DNA of 14,961 nucleotides from Lysobacterales bacterium. Lineage in GTDB: Bacteria > Pseudomonadota > Gammaproteobacteria > Xanthomonadales > SZUA-36. The DNA lies in NCBI GenBank assembly GCA_029287515.1, contig JARFQZ010000275.1, positions 1 to 14,961 of the forward strand. Reading direction: 5' to 3'. The notes under the pieces were generated by a model that had not been told where the DNA came from, made no database searches, and saw nothing but the letters and a program-made list of their open reading frames with translations. The translations under genes and the position numbers were made by a program. Below are positions 5,605-14,277 of the stretch, one piece after another (positions within the stretch are counted from its first letter, which is position 1; every line of letters starts with the position of its first letter).

Positions 5605-8600
5605 TACGGCGAACAGCGCAGCGATTACTGGCCGCGTTTGCAGTCACGCTGCTGATGGTGGCCGGTGCTCAGGCCCAGACCTCACAGCTCACGCTGTACT
5701 TTTTCGATACGGGTACGCCCGTTAATGGCATGGAAATCCTGGTTGATGACGAACTGGTGGCCGTCAGTAACCCGTATGGCGTGGCCGAGCTTCAACTGGA
5801 ACCGGGCATTCATTTCGTGGAACTGCGTTACCAGGACGCCGTCGTCCATGAGCAACAGATCCTGGCGGTACAAGACGAAATAAGCCAGTGGATTATCGAC
5901 ATTACCGGTGGCGGAACAGCTATTTACGATGAGGAGTCCTCCAGCCCGGAAATCGCCGCGGCGGTCGCAGCGAGCACCCCGGTGGACTCCGACCTGGCGC
6001 CCGGCATCATCGAAGGCCGGTTGATCAATTCAGACGGCGGCCAGCCGATTGAAAACGCCCGCATTTTCGTCAGCGGGGTCAGCGAGGATGTCCGCAGCGA
6101 CGCGGACGGCCGTTTCCGGGTCGAAGTTCCCGCCGGGACACGCTCATTGTCGGTATTGCATTCCGGTTTCAACACGCTAACCCGGGACAATATCGACGTA
6201 CCCGAAAACGGCAGTACCGAAGTGAACCTCGATTTGACGCCAACCGGATCGGAACTGCCCGAATACGTGGTGATCGTGCCACATATTTCCGGCAGCCTGG
6301 CCTCGGTACTCGAGGAACGTCGGGAAGAAGTCGCCGTCGCGAATATCCTCGGTTCCGAACAGATTTCCAAGGCCGGCGACTCGGATGCCGCTGGCGCACT
6401 GAAACGCGTGACCGGCCTGACGCTGGTCGGCGGGCGCTTCATCTTCGTTCGCGGCCTGGGTGAACGCTACTCCAGCACGTTGCTGAACGGAGCCAATGTG
6501 CCTAGCCCTGATCCGACCCGAAGGGTGGTACCGCTCGATCTGTTCCCTGCCGGTATCATCGACAGTATTGCCGTGCAGAAAAGCTTCACCCCCGAGATGC
6601 CGGCGGAATTTGGCGGTGGCACGGTTCAGCTGCGCACCAAGAGCGTTCCTGAAGCCCCGTTTTTCGAAGTCGAAGCGAAGATCAAATACAACGACCAGAC
6701 CACCGGAAAGAAAGGACTGGACTATCGCGGCGGCGACAGCGACTGGACCGGTTACGACGATGGTACCCGTGACCCTTCCGATCTGCTGCTCGAGGCGGGA
6801 GCGGATGGCACCGAGATCAGGGAGTTCAACCGCTTCACCGGTGAAGGATACACGCAGGAAGAACTGGAACTCATCGGCGAATCCTTGCCGGTGAATTACA
6901 ACGTGAGACCGAAGGACGTCAATCCCGGCTGGGGTTTCAGCATGGCGGGCGGCTACCGTTGGGACTGGGACAACGACATCACGCTGGGTTTTCTCGCCGC
7001 CATGGATTACGACGACAATTGGCTGACCACGGTTCAGCAGAGAACCGACTACATTGTCAGCGGCGACGAACTCCTGCCGGAAAATGACTATACCTACAAC
7101 ACGACATTACGTAACGTCGACCTCAGCGGATTTTTCACGCTGGGGGCTGAAATCGGTGAGCACAACCGGCTGACCTATAACTGGATGCTGTTGCGGTCCA
7201 CCACGGACCTCACTCAACGCCAGCAGGGCTTCAACAAGGATGCCGAGGGCGGTGACGTCCAGTTCACCGAGCTGGAATGGCTGGAAAGGCAACTGACGGT
7301 CAACCAGTTCCTGGGTGAACACACCATCCCGGAGCTCTGGGACCAGAGGTGGGACTGGGATTACACCACCGCCACCGCCGAGACCACCGAACCGGACACC
7401 CGTACCTACCGGTATGACCCCGATACGCTCACGCCGGAAGAAGACGACCTGATTTTTTCCCTGCGCAACGACAGCAACCAGCGCCGCTGGGGCGAACTGG
7501 AGGACAACAGCGACAGCTGGAACCTCAACCTGGTTCAGCCTCTGCAATTCTGGGACACCATGGACCTGACCTTCCGGGGAGGATTCAGCCATGTCGACAA
7601 GGAACGTGATTCCGCGGTCAGGCGCTTCGCGTTCCAATCCAAGGGTCCGATTTCCGGCAATGTGGAACTGAGGCGCGATCCGAATCCGGAAAACATCATA
7701 TTCGATGAGACCATCGACCCGAGGGGCTGGCAGATCAACGAGGTCACCATCGCCACCGATGCCTATACGGCGGACCAGAAGATCAAGTCCCGCTACTGGG
7801 CGCTCGATTTCATGTACAAGGACTGGCTGCGCCTGGGCGGCGGCATCCGCAAGGAAAAGTCCGACCAATCAGTGACCACGTTTGACCAGTTCGACCCGGA
7901 CCGCAACCCGGTCAGCTCGGAACTCGATACCGATGACAAGTTCCTGTCGCTGTCGACAACGTTGATTTTCGGAGACCACCAGATACGTGCCGGCTACGGC
8001 GAAACCACCAACCGGCCGGACTTTAAGGAACTGTCCGAGGCCCTGTTCAAGGATCCCCTGCTCGACCGACTGGTCAAGGGTAATCCCAACCTGATTCCCG
8101 CCTACCTCGACAATTACGACCTGCGCTGGGACTGGTATTTCGCCCAGGGCGAATTTGTATCGCTGGGTGCTTTCTTCAAGGAATTTGAGGATCCGATCGA
8201 AACCGTGATCCTGGCTGGCGCATCACAGATCACCACCTTCGACAACGCCGAGTCCGCCAAGAACAAGGGGCTGGAATTCGAGATGTACAAGACACTCGAT
8301 TTTATCGGCAAATGGTGGGGCAGCGAGGAATGGTGGGGCAAGTGGTACATCAACACCAATTACGCCTGGATCGATTCCAACATCAAACTCAACGAACGGA
8401 ACTCCTCGGTACAGACCTCCGATTCCCGACCCCTGCAGGGCCAGTCACCGTATGTCTTTAATTTTCAGCTGGGCTATGACGACCTGGACAGGGGCATCAA
8501 CGCCGCGCTGCTGTTCAACAAGTTCGGTGAGCGTATCGTGGACGTCGGCACCAACGGTGCGCCGGATATCTACCAGCAACCCCGCCCGGTGCTGGACTTC

Positions 8601-8753
8601 GTCTACGCACAAAAATTCCGGGAGCACTGGAAGTTCAAGTTCAGGGCCCGGAACCTGCTGGACGCCGAAGTGGAGATCACCCAGGGCAGCGAGACACGCC
8701 GAAGCTTTTATGTGGGGCGGGAATACCAGGTCGCTATAGAGTGGTCCTACTGA
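5595..8753 (+). CDS. TonB-dependent outer-membrane receptor with two-domain N-terminal extension
   Basis: A 1052-aa outer-membrane receptor. The signal peptide spans about 1-28 (cut after AQA). Next come a beta-rich PEGA/Ig-like segment (about 30-105), a carboxypeptidase-regulatory-like domain (about 137-213) and a TonB-box candidate EYVVIVPH (223-230). The plug domain (about 240-350) contains VRGLGERYSSTLLNG and AEFGGG. A 22-stranded-type barrel runs to the end, closing in the aromatic EYQVAIEWSY typical of outer-membrane proteins. Such receptors bind a ligand outside and open when pulled by TonB. The ligand cannot be read from sequence; position in a Pho-box-controlled operon next to pst-phoU suggests phosphate or a phosphorylated compound. 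The start overlaps the end of the TPR gene by 10 bp. The gene ends one base before the end of convergent phoU, leaving no room for a separate terminator. Confidence 0.93.
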   Translation: MSLIRRTAQRLLAAFAVTLLMVAGAQAQTSQLTLYFFDTGTPVNGMEILVDDELVAVSNPYGVAELQLEPGIHFVELRYQDAVVHEQQILAVQDEISQWIIDITGGGTAIYDEESSSPEIAAAVAASTPVDSDLAPGIIEGRLINSDGGQPIENARIFVSGVSEDVRSDADGRFRVEVPAGTRSLSVLHSGFNTLTRDNIDVPENGSTEVNLDLTPTGSELPEYVVIVPHISGSLASVLEERREEVAVANILGSEQISKAGDSDAAGALKRVTGLTLVGGRFIFVRGLGERYSSTLLNGANVPSPDPTRRVVPLDLFPAGIIDSIAVQKSFTPEMPAEFGGGTVQLRTKSVPEAPFFEVEAKIKYNDQTTGKKGLDYRGGDSDWTGYDDGTRDPSDLLLEAGADGTEIREFNRFTGEGYTQEELELIGESLPVNYNVRPKDVNPGWGFSMAGGYRWDWDNDITLGFLAAMDYDDNWLTTVQQRTDYIVSGDELLPENDYTYNTTLRNVDLSGFFTLGAEIGEHNRLTYNWMLLRSTTDLTQRQQGFNKDAEGGDVQFTELEWLERQLTVNQFLGEHTIPELWDQRWDWDYTTATAETTEPDTRTYRYDPDTLTPEEDDLIFSLRNDSNQRRWGELEDNSDSWNLNLVQPLQFWDTMDLTFRGGFSHVDKERDSAVRRFAFQSKGPISGNVELRRDPNPENIIFDETIDPRGWQINEVTIATDAYTADQKIKSRYWALDFMYKDWLRLGGGIRKEKSDQSVTTFDQFDPDRNPVSSELDTDDKFLSLSTTLIFGDHQIRAGYGETTNRPDFKELSEALFKDPLLDRLVKGNPNLIPAYLDNYDLRWDWYFAQGEFVSLGAFFKEFEDPIETVILAGASQITTFDNAESAKNKGLEFEMYKTLDFIGKWWGSEEWWGKWYINTNYAWIDSNIKLNERNSSVQTSDSRPLQGQSPYVFNFQLGYDDLDRGINAALLFNKFGERIVDVGTNGAPDIYQQPRPVLDFVYAQKFREHWKFKFRARNLLDAEVEITQGSETRRSFYVGREYQVAIEWSY

Positions 8754-8754
8754 T

Positions 8755-9465
8755 CTAGGCGTCTTCGATGGTTTCATCGCCCAGTTGGATGTGGCGGATG
8801 TTGCGCCCGTTGACCAGGTAGAAAATATATTCGGCGATGTTTTCGCAACGGTCACCCATACGCTCCAGCGCGCGGGCGGCCCACAGGATGTTCAGAATCC
8901 TCGGAATGGACTTGGGATCCTGCGCCATATAAGTAATCAGAAGGCGTGTAATCGTAACGTATTTGACGTCGACTTTATTGTCTAGCTGAACCACCTGCAC
9001 AGCGGTCTCCACGTCGGTCCGGGCGAACGAATCCAGGATGATTCTGAGCATTTCACGCACCAGGTCGCCCATATGCTGAATCTCGTGCCGCACATCCTCG
9101 GCCATGGCGCCGTTTAGTTCTTCTTTGACCATCTTGGCCACCCTCTTGGCCTCGTCACCAATTCGCTCCAGGTCAGTGATGGTCTTGATGACCGCCATGA
9201 CCAGTCTGAGGTCAGTGGCCGCCGGCTGCCTGCGCGCGACGATGCGGGTGCACTCCTCATCGATTTCCACTTCCAGCGCGTTCACGCGATAGTCGTTTTC
9301 AACCACGGCGGCCGCCAGTTCGGTGTCGCCGGTGACCAGCGCCTTTACCGCATTCTGCAGCTGGTCCTCGACGATGCCGCCCATTTGCATGACCTTGTTG
9401 CGAACGTCTTCCAGCTCTTCGTTGAATTGCTGAGAAATGTGTTGCCCAAGATTCAATTGATCCAT
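8755..9465 (-). CDS. phoU: PhoU, phosphate signalling and Pst regulator
   Basis: A 236-aa all-helical cytoplasmic protein, close to the 241 aa of E. coli PhoU. It holds two PhoU repeats (about 15-110 and 125-220), each with the metal-binding ExxxD motif: DLERIGDEAKRVAK (E100, D104) and ALERMGDRCENIAEYI (E201, D205). PhoU links the Pst transporter to the sensor kinase PhoR, silencing the Pho regulon when phosphate is plentiful, and restrains Pst uptake. The ATG at 9465 is chosen because GGGGA lies 6 nt upstream and the first residues match PhoU; the open frame continues to 9633 only by overlapping pstB. It is the last gene of pstC-pstA-pstB-phoU, 13 nt after the pstB stop. Confidence 0.96.
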   Translation of the reverse strand: MDQLNLGQHISQQFNEELEDVRNKVMQMGGIVEDQLQNAVKALVTGDTELAAAVVENDYRVNALEVEIDEECTRIVARRQPAATDLRLVMAVIKTITDLERIGDEAKRVAKMVKEELNGAMAEDVRHEIQHMGDLVREMLRIILDSFARTDVETAVQVVQLDNKVDVKYVTITRLLITYMAQDPKSIPRILNILWAARALERMGDRCENIAEYIFYLVNGRNIRHIQLGDETIEDA

Positions 9466-9471
9466 AGTTTT

Positions 9472-9476
9472 TCCCC
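9472..9476 (-). promoter_or_regulatory. Ribosome binding site deciding the phoU start
   Basis: GGGGA on the minus strand, 6 nt before the ATG at 9465. It fixes the phoU start in the short gap after pstB. Confidence 0.65.
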
Positions 9477-9478
9477 GG

Positions 9479-10306
9479 TCAGCCATAACGGCCCGTAATG
9501 TAGTCTTCAGTGCGTTTTTCGGTAGGGTTGGTAAAAAGGTCATCAGTCGGGCCATACTCGACCAACTCACCCAGGTACATAAAAGCCGTCTTGTCGGATA
9601 CCCGGGCGGCCTGCTGCATGTTGTGCGTGACAATGATGATGGTGTAATGCTTCTTCAGGTCATGTATCAGTTCTTCCACCTTCAGCGTAGAAATCGGATC
9701 AAGGGCGGAACAAGGCTCATCCAACAGGATCACCTTAGGCTGCACGGCGATCGCGCGTGCGATCACCAGCCTTTGCTGCTGTCCGCCCGATAAGCCGAAC
9801 GCGGGCTCATCCAATCGGTCTTTGACCTCATTCCACAGGGCCGCTGCATGCAACGACCATTCCACGGTTTCATCCAGCACCCGGCGCTTGTTGATGCCCT
9901 GGATTCGAAGACCGTAAGCTACGTTCTCGTAAATCGACTTGGGGAAGGGATTGGGCTTCTGGAAAACCATGCCGACCCGGCGCCGGAGCTCCGCTACGTC
10001 CACTTTCTTTTTCTGGATGTTCTTGCCATCAATATAGATCTTTCCCTTGACCCGGCAGCCGTCAATCAGGTCGTTCATTCGGTTGAAACAACGCAACAGG
10101 GTGGACTTTCCACAACCACTGGGTCCAATGAACGCCGTTACCTGCCGGTCCGGAATGTCCAGTCTGACATCCACCAGGGCCTGAACACTGTCGTAGTACA
10201 GGTTGAGATTCTTGACACGCACCGTTGCCTTCTCATCTGCAGACAGAGGAGCTATCGGGTCAGGCTTGGATTGAATATCCACGTGTAACGGATTGGAATC
10301 ATTCAC
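9479..10306 (-). CDS. pstB: PstB, phosphate ABC transporter ATPase
   Basis: A 275-aa ABC ATPase with every catalytic motif intact: Walker A GPSGCGKST (61-69), Q-loop FQKPNPFP (115-122), signature LSGGQQQR (172-179), Walker B VILLDEP (192-198) and the switch histidine in VTHNMQQAARVSD (H228). The sequences NRMNDL and KPNPFPKSIYENVAYG are characteristic of PstB rather than other ABC ATPases. Two PstB subunits power phosphate import through PstC/PstA. The start is GTG at 10306, overlapping the pstA stop in GTGA, with GGG about 9 nt upstream. No in-frame ATG exists before the conserved core, so GTG is well supported. The first 28 residues are a short non-conserved extension compared with E. coli PstB (257 aa). 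Confidence 0.97.
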   Translation of the reverse strand: MNDSNPLHVDIQSKPDPIAPLSADEKATVRVKNLNLYYDSVQALVDVRLDIPDRQVTAFIGPSGCGKSTLLRCFNRMNDLIDGCRVKGKIYIDGKNIQKKKVDVAELRRRVGMVFQKPNPFPKSIYENVAYGLRIQGINKRRVLDETVEWSLHAAALWNEVKDRLDEPAFGLSGGQQQRLVIARAIAVQPKVILLDEPCSALDPISTLKVEELIHDLKKHYTIIIVTHNMQQAARVSDKTAFMYLGELVEYGPTDDLFTNPTEKRTEDYITGRYG

Positions 10307-11961
10307 GTTTCTAGCCCTTTGTATTTCTTGCGCAGACCGTTCCGCACATGGATGGCCACCAAATTCAGTAACAGTATGACAACGACCAGAAGTAGCGCCG
10401 TAGCATACACCAGTGGCCGTGCTGCCTCGACATTGGGACTTTGAAAGCCCACATCATAAATATGAAACCCCAGGTGCATGAACTTACGCTCAGGATGCAG
10501 GAATGGATAATTCCCGTCCAGTGGGAGTGAAGGCGCCAGCTTGACGACTCCGACGAGCATCAGTGGTGCAACCTCCCCGGCAGCTCGGGCTACAGCCAGA
10601 ATCAGACCGGTCATGATACCGGGGCTGGCCATGGGCAAAACAGTTCGCCAAAGGGTTTCCCATTGAGTCGCGCCCAGTGCCAGGCTTCCCTCCCTGACGG
10701 ACCGTGGAATCCTGGAAAGGCCTTCCTCCGTAGACACGATGACGACGGGCAATGTCAAAAGCGCCAGGGTCAGCGATGCCCAGAACAGCCCGCCTGTTCC
10801 ATAAGTCGGAGAGGGCAGCGCGGCCTCGAAGAACAGCTTGTCAATACTGCCGCCCAGTGTGTAAACAAAAAAGCCAAGGCCAAAAACACCGTAAACAATG
10901 GACGGAACTCCTGCCAGGTTGTTGACCGCAATTCTGATCGTTCGCGTGAGCACGCCCTGGCGTGCGTATTCCCTCAGGTAGACACCTGCAATGACTCCAA
11001 ACGGTGTAACCACCACGGTCATCAGTAGTACCATCAGGATGGTTCCATATAAGGCCGGGAAAATCCCCCCTTCGGTATTCGCCTCCCTGGGCTCGTCGAC
11101 AATGAAAGACCAGCCTTTTCGGAGGTAATGACCCAGCTGTTGCGGAAGCGTCATTTTGTTTGGTTGCCAGGCGTCAATGATGGTACTCATGGAAATTTCC
11201 ACTTCCACGCCATCCCCGGTCGTCATGAAAACACTGTCGCGACGGATCGCCTCGTTCAGTGAAATCAGGGATTTTTCAAGCACCGCATATTCAGCCTTCA
11301 GGGCATCTCGCTCATCCTCTATTTCCCGGTAGGCGGCTGGGTCTGTGACGTTCCTGAATTCCAGTTTCCGTTCTGACAACCGCAGGTCTTCCAAATCGTA
11401 GTTAATGCGCCCGACGTCACCACCTTCAAGATCACTGATCTGCTCCCGAAGCTCGTCTGTCCGTGCCAGGATGCGGGTGAATTCTTCCCAGAGGCCTTCG
11501 CCTTGGTATCGTTCACCCTCGATCTTCAACCCGGATATCCGGCCGAAAAACACACCCCACTCAGTCCTTTCGAGAACTGCCATGTCTTCGGGCCGGGATT
11601 TCTGCTTGATTCCCGGCTCCAGTATCCACCTGAAGTCATCTCCGGTTTGATCCCGGTTCCCGGTTTTCAACAGGATTCGCTCAACAAACTCGACGCCGGG
11701 TTCGACTTCCAGGCCCGACTCGGTCAGGCGCGACGCCAGTACTTCTTCACGGGTTCTGACCTGTCCAACCAGGGTTTGCGAATCGCCGCCCTGATGCGCA
11801 TAGGAAATTTCGTAAACCGGTGCGGGCCAGAAATGGCCCATGCCTCGCATGGCAATCAACCCCAGAAGTCCAAGAACCAACAGGATGCAGACACTCACCG
11901 CCGAAGCATTGAGCCAGACCCAGGGTAAACCGCTACTTATCCATTCCCGAAAAGATTTCAT
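10303..11961 (-). CDS. pstA: PstA, phosphate ABC permease, long form with large periplasmic insertion
   Basis: A 552-aa permease, nearly twice E. coli PstA (296 aa). The first membrane helix (about 19-40) is followed by about 250 residues of hydrophilic sequence. That stretch includes a charged helical, coiled-coil-like part (about 155-240, rich in E, R, L, D). The remaining membrane helices start at about 300. The permease core has the PstA hallmarks NNLAGVPSIVYGVFG (347-361), the ABC-coupling EAA loop EGSLALGATQWETLWRTVLP (424-443) and RAAGEVAPL (459-467). The N-terminal part may correspond to the DUF3333 domain reported at the front of some PstA permeases; this is from memory. By topology the insertion would be periplasmic, where it could contact PstC, PstS or other partners. 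It starts 10 nt after the pstC stop and overlaps pstB by 4 bp. Confidence 0.94.
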   Translation of the reverse strand: MKSFREWISSGLPWVWLNASAVSVCILLVLGLLGLIAMRGMGHFWPAPVYEISYAHQGGDSQTLVGQVRTREEVLASRLTESGLEVEPGVEFVERILLKTGNRDQTGDDFRWILEPGIKQKSRPEDMAVLERTEWGVFFGRISGLKIEGERYQGEGLWEEFTRILARTDELREQISDLEGGDVGRINYDLEDLRLSERKLEFRNVTDPAAYREIEDERDALKAEYAVLEKSLISLNEAIRRDSVFMTTGDGVEVEISMSTIIDAWQPNKMTLPQQLGHYLRKGWSFIVDEPREANTEGGIFPALYGTILMVLLMTVVVTPFGVIAGVYLREYARQGVLTRTIRIAVNNLAGVPSIVYGVFGLGFFVYTLGGSIDKLFFEAALPSPTYGTGGLFWASLTLALLTLPVVIVSTEEGLSRIPRSVREGSLALGATQWETLWRTVLPMASPGIMTGLILAVARAAGEVAPLMLVGVVKLAPSLPLDGNYPFLHPERKFMHLGFHIYDVGFQSPNVEAARPLVYATALLLVVVILLLNLVAIHVRNGLRKKYKGLET

Positions 11962-11971
11962 GGCTTCATGC

Positions 11972-14227
11972 TCACAACGAGCTGTACTTCTCGCGCAAGC
12001 GCTGTCTGATCAGCTCTGCACCCGTATTCACCAGGAAGGTAAACATGAAAAGCACCAGTGCCGCCAGGAACAAAATGCGGTAGTGCGTGCTGTTGACTTC
12101 GGATTCCGGCATCTCAACCGCAATGTTCGCCGCCAGGGTCCGCATGCCTTCAAACAGATTCCAGTCCATAACCGGGGTGTTTCCCGTTGCCATCAGTACA
12201 ATCATCGTCTCGCCTACGGCGCGGCCAAGTCCGATCATGAGGGCAGAGAAAACGCCTGGACTGGCGGTGGGTACGACCACAAATACCAGTGTCTGCCAGG
12301 GTGTGGCCCCCAGAGCCAGGGATCCATTGGAAAGTGATTCGGGAACGCCATAGATAGCATCCTCTGCAATCGAAAAAATCGTTGGAATGACTGCGAACCC
12401 CATCGCGCAGCCCACGACCAGGGCGTTTCTCTGATCGTAGGAAATCCCCAAATCGTTACTCAGCCATTCTCTCAGGTCGCCCCCCAGAACAGCCATCTGC
12501 AGAGGTTCCGCCGCCCCGAGGGCGAGAGCGCACAGACCCACTAACGCCGGAACCAGCAACAACGGCTCCCAGCCTTCCGGGATCAACAAGCGGGTACTGA
12601 GATCCAACCTGCTCCATATCCAGGCGAACAACATCAAGCCGGGCGGGATGAACAGGGCCATCAACAGGAGGCTCGCCAGGTTCTCTTCTACCCATGGAGC
12701 GAACCATAATCCGGCCAGGAAACCCAGGATCACGGTTGGAAGTGCGGCCATGATCTCAATGCCCGGCTTAACCCATTGCCGCAGTTGTGGCGACATGAAA
12801 TACGCGGTGTAAGCTGCACCCATCAGCGCCAGCGGGATGGCAAACAGCATGGCGTAGAAAGCGGCCTTGATCGTACCGAAGACTAACGGTGTCAGGCTGA
12901 ATTTGGGTTCGAACTCATTCGTAGCAGCCGAAGACTGCCAGACATACTCAGGTTCTTCGTAATTTTCGTACCATACTTTCTGCCACAGTGAAGCGAACGA
13001 CAGTTCCGGGTGGTCGTTATCCACATCGAGCATGGCCAACCGCCCGCCAGCGGCCTCGATCAGAACACCGTTCGCCCGGGGTGACAACGCGATATACCGG
13101 GGACCGAGTTTTTCCAGCGGTTTCTCCATCACCTGCCGTCCCGCCGTACTGTGAAAAATCGCCAGGTTGTTTTCCCTGTCCAGTACAACGAAACCCTTGC
13201 GCCGCTCTTCGGGAACGATGAGTTCCACGGCGGAAGGCATCGGGTCAAAGCTTCTGGTCGATTGAAGGTGAAAATCGTTCAAGGTGCTGCGGACAGGAAA
13301 CATTTGCCGTATGCCACCGTCCGCATGTCCCGAAACGACCGATATCCCTCCCATCAGCATGGTCAGGTACGTGACCGGTGAACCCCCGGTCTCAATAGTC
13401 TCGGCATGCTCCAGATCAGGCAGCGTGTAGCTATGAATCCGGCCCTGATCATCACCCAGGAACATCCAGCGATGCGAGGAACTGATGGCGAGGCCGCGGA
13501 CCTGGAAAGGCAACTGTTTTTCAGTAACGGAGGGATCCAGAGTGTGGTCGCCGGTCAGAAAATTCTTTGACTTGGAAGCGAAATTGACGCGTACCAGTCC
13601 TTGTGGACTGGCCGCCGCCAGGACTATTTCGTTATCGCCTTCAGAAATCGCCAGGGCGGAGATTTCGGCCGAGGGCATAACCAGCAAAGGCTCTTGCCCG
13701 TAGGGAAATGAAAGCGACGGGAGAATTCTCCGGGTTTCCACTCCCCCATCAAACCTGATTTCATAGTCGTGATGAAAGCCGTAAATGAGCCCTCTTGTTG
13801 TACTGTAGGCAACTTGCCTGGGGTCTTCTACGGCCTCCCTAGCATGCAACAGGCGCGCGTTATCGGAACCCGGAAGCTTTGATTTTCCGACGAGTTCGCC
13901 ATCTTCCACGTGAAAGAATCCTGCCGTGCCATCATTTGCTACCCGCAGCCCGACTTCCAGTTGTTCTTCGACTGCTAGATAAATCGGTGCATTGTCTCTC
14001 CAGGAAGGCATCAGCGGACCTTCTTTCATTTCGCTGCTGGCCGGCATGAACAACGGAAAAACCACCCACAACAGGTAGAAAAAGATCATCACGACCGCGA
14101 GAATGACGCCCACACCGCCCACGGCAATCAGCCACTTCACCGCAAGGTCCTTGCGCGAGCGCCAGAGATGAAACTGTTCAGACCGAACGGATTCCAGAAT
14201 GACCTTTCGGGGGGATGTTGCAGTCAT
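11972..14227 (-). CDS. pstC: PstC, phosphate ABC permease, long form with propeller-like periplasmic domain
   Basis: A 751-aa permease, more than twice E. coli PstC (319 aa). After a membrane helix at about 31-60 comes a soluble domain of about 370 residues (62-435). It has repeated short beta patterns such as AISSSHRWMFLGDDQGRIHSY, VVSGHADGGIRQ and VVLDRENNLAIFH, and looks like a WD40/beta-propeller fold. The permease core follows (about 445-740), with ALPTVILGFLAGLW (495-508), the EAA loop NGSLALGATPWQTLVFVVVP (634-653) and GLGRAVGETMIVLMATGN (666-683). An additional hydrophobic stretch lies at about 515-580. Long PstC forms occur in several gammaproteobacterial groups. The ATG at 14227 has no Shine-Dalgarno sequence; a Pho-box/-10 pair upstream would start transcription at or next to this ATG. 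It is the first gene of the pst operon; no pstS precedes it. Confidence 0.94.
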   Translation of the reverse strand: MTATSPRKVILESVRSEQFHLWRSRKDLAVKWLIAVGGVGVILAVVMIFFYLLWVVFPLFMPASSEMKEGPLMPSWRDNAPIYLAVEEQLEVGLRVANDGTAGFFHVEDGELVGKSKLPGSDNARLLHAREAVEDPRQVAYSTTRGLIYGFHHDYEIRFDGGVETRRILPSLSFPYGQEPLLVMPSAEISALAISEGDNEIVLAAASPQGLVRVNFASKSKNFLTGDHTLDPSVTEKQLPFQVRGLAISSSHRWMFLGDDQGRIHSYTLPDLEHAETIETGGSPVTYLTMLMGGISVVSGHADGGIRQMFPVRSTLNDFHLQSTRSFDPMPSAVELIVPEERRKGFVVLDRENNLAIFHSTAGRQVMEKPLEKLGPRYIALSPRANGVLIEAAGGRLAMLDVDNDHPELSFASLWQKVWYENYEEPEYVWQSSAATNEFEPKFSLTPLVFGTIKAAFYAMLFAIPLALMGAAYTAYFMSPQLRQWVKPGIEIMAALPTVILGFLAGLWFAPWVEENLASLLLMALFIPPGLMLFAWIWSRLDLSTRLLIPEGWEPLLLVPALVGLCALALGAAEPLQMAVLGGDLREWLSNDLGISYDQRNALVVGCAMGFAVIPTIFSIAEDAIYGVPESLSNGSLALGATPWQTLVFVVVPTASPGVFSALMIGLGRAVGETMIVLMATGNTPVMDWNLFEGMRTLAANIAVEMPESEVNSTHYRILFLAALVLFMFTFLVNTGAELIRQRLREKYSSL

Positions 14228-14233
14228 AATCGC

Positions 14234-14267
14234 ATGCTATGCGGCAAATACTACAATTCTGTGACAA
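14234..14267 (-). promoter_or_regulatory. Pho-box-like element and -10 hexamer of pstC
   Basis: On the minus strand TTGTCAC (14267-14261) and TTGTAGT (14256-14250) are separated by AGAA, giving the 11-bp phase of a Pho box with 5/7 and 4/7 matches to CTGTCAT. Exactly 10 bp further is TAGCAT (14239-14234), a 4/6 match to TATAAT. The box-to-hexamer geometry equals that of the TonB operon promoter. A start 7 nt after the hexamer would fall on the A of the pstC ATG. Confidence 0.5.
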
Positions 14268-14277
14268 CGGCAAAATA

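Noticed and set aside
7107..7868. Long open frame (253 aa) on the minus strand within the receptor gene
   Set aside because: Composition-driven shadow of a clear receptor frame; no recognisable domain, signal peptide or operon logic.
9466..9633. Longer N-terminus for PhoU reaching into pstB
   Set aside because: The extra 56 residues do not look like PhoU, overlap pstB, and a good ribosome binding site marks 9465.
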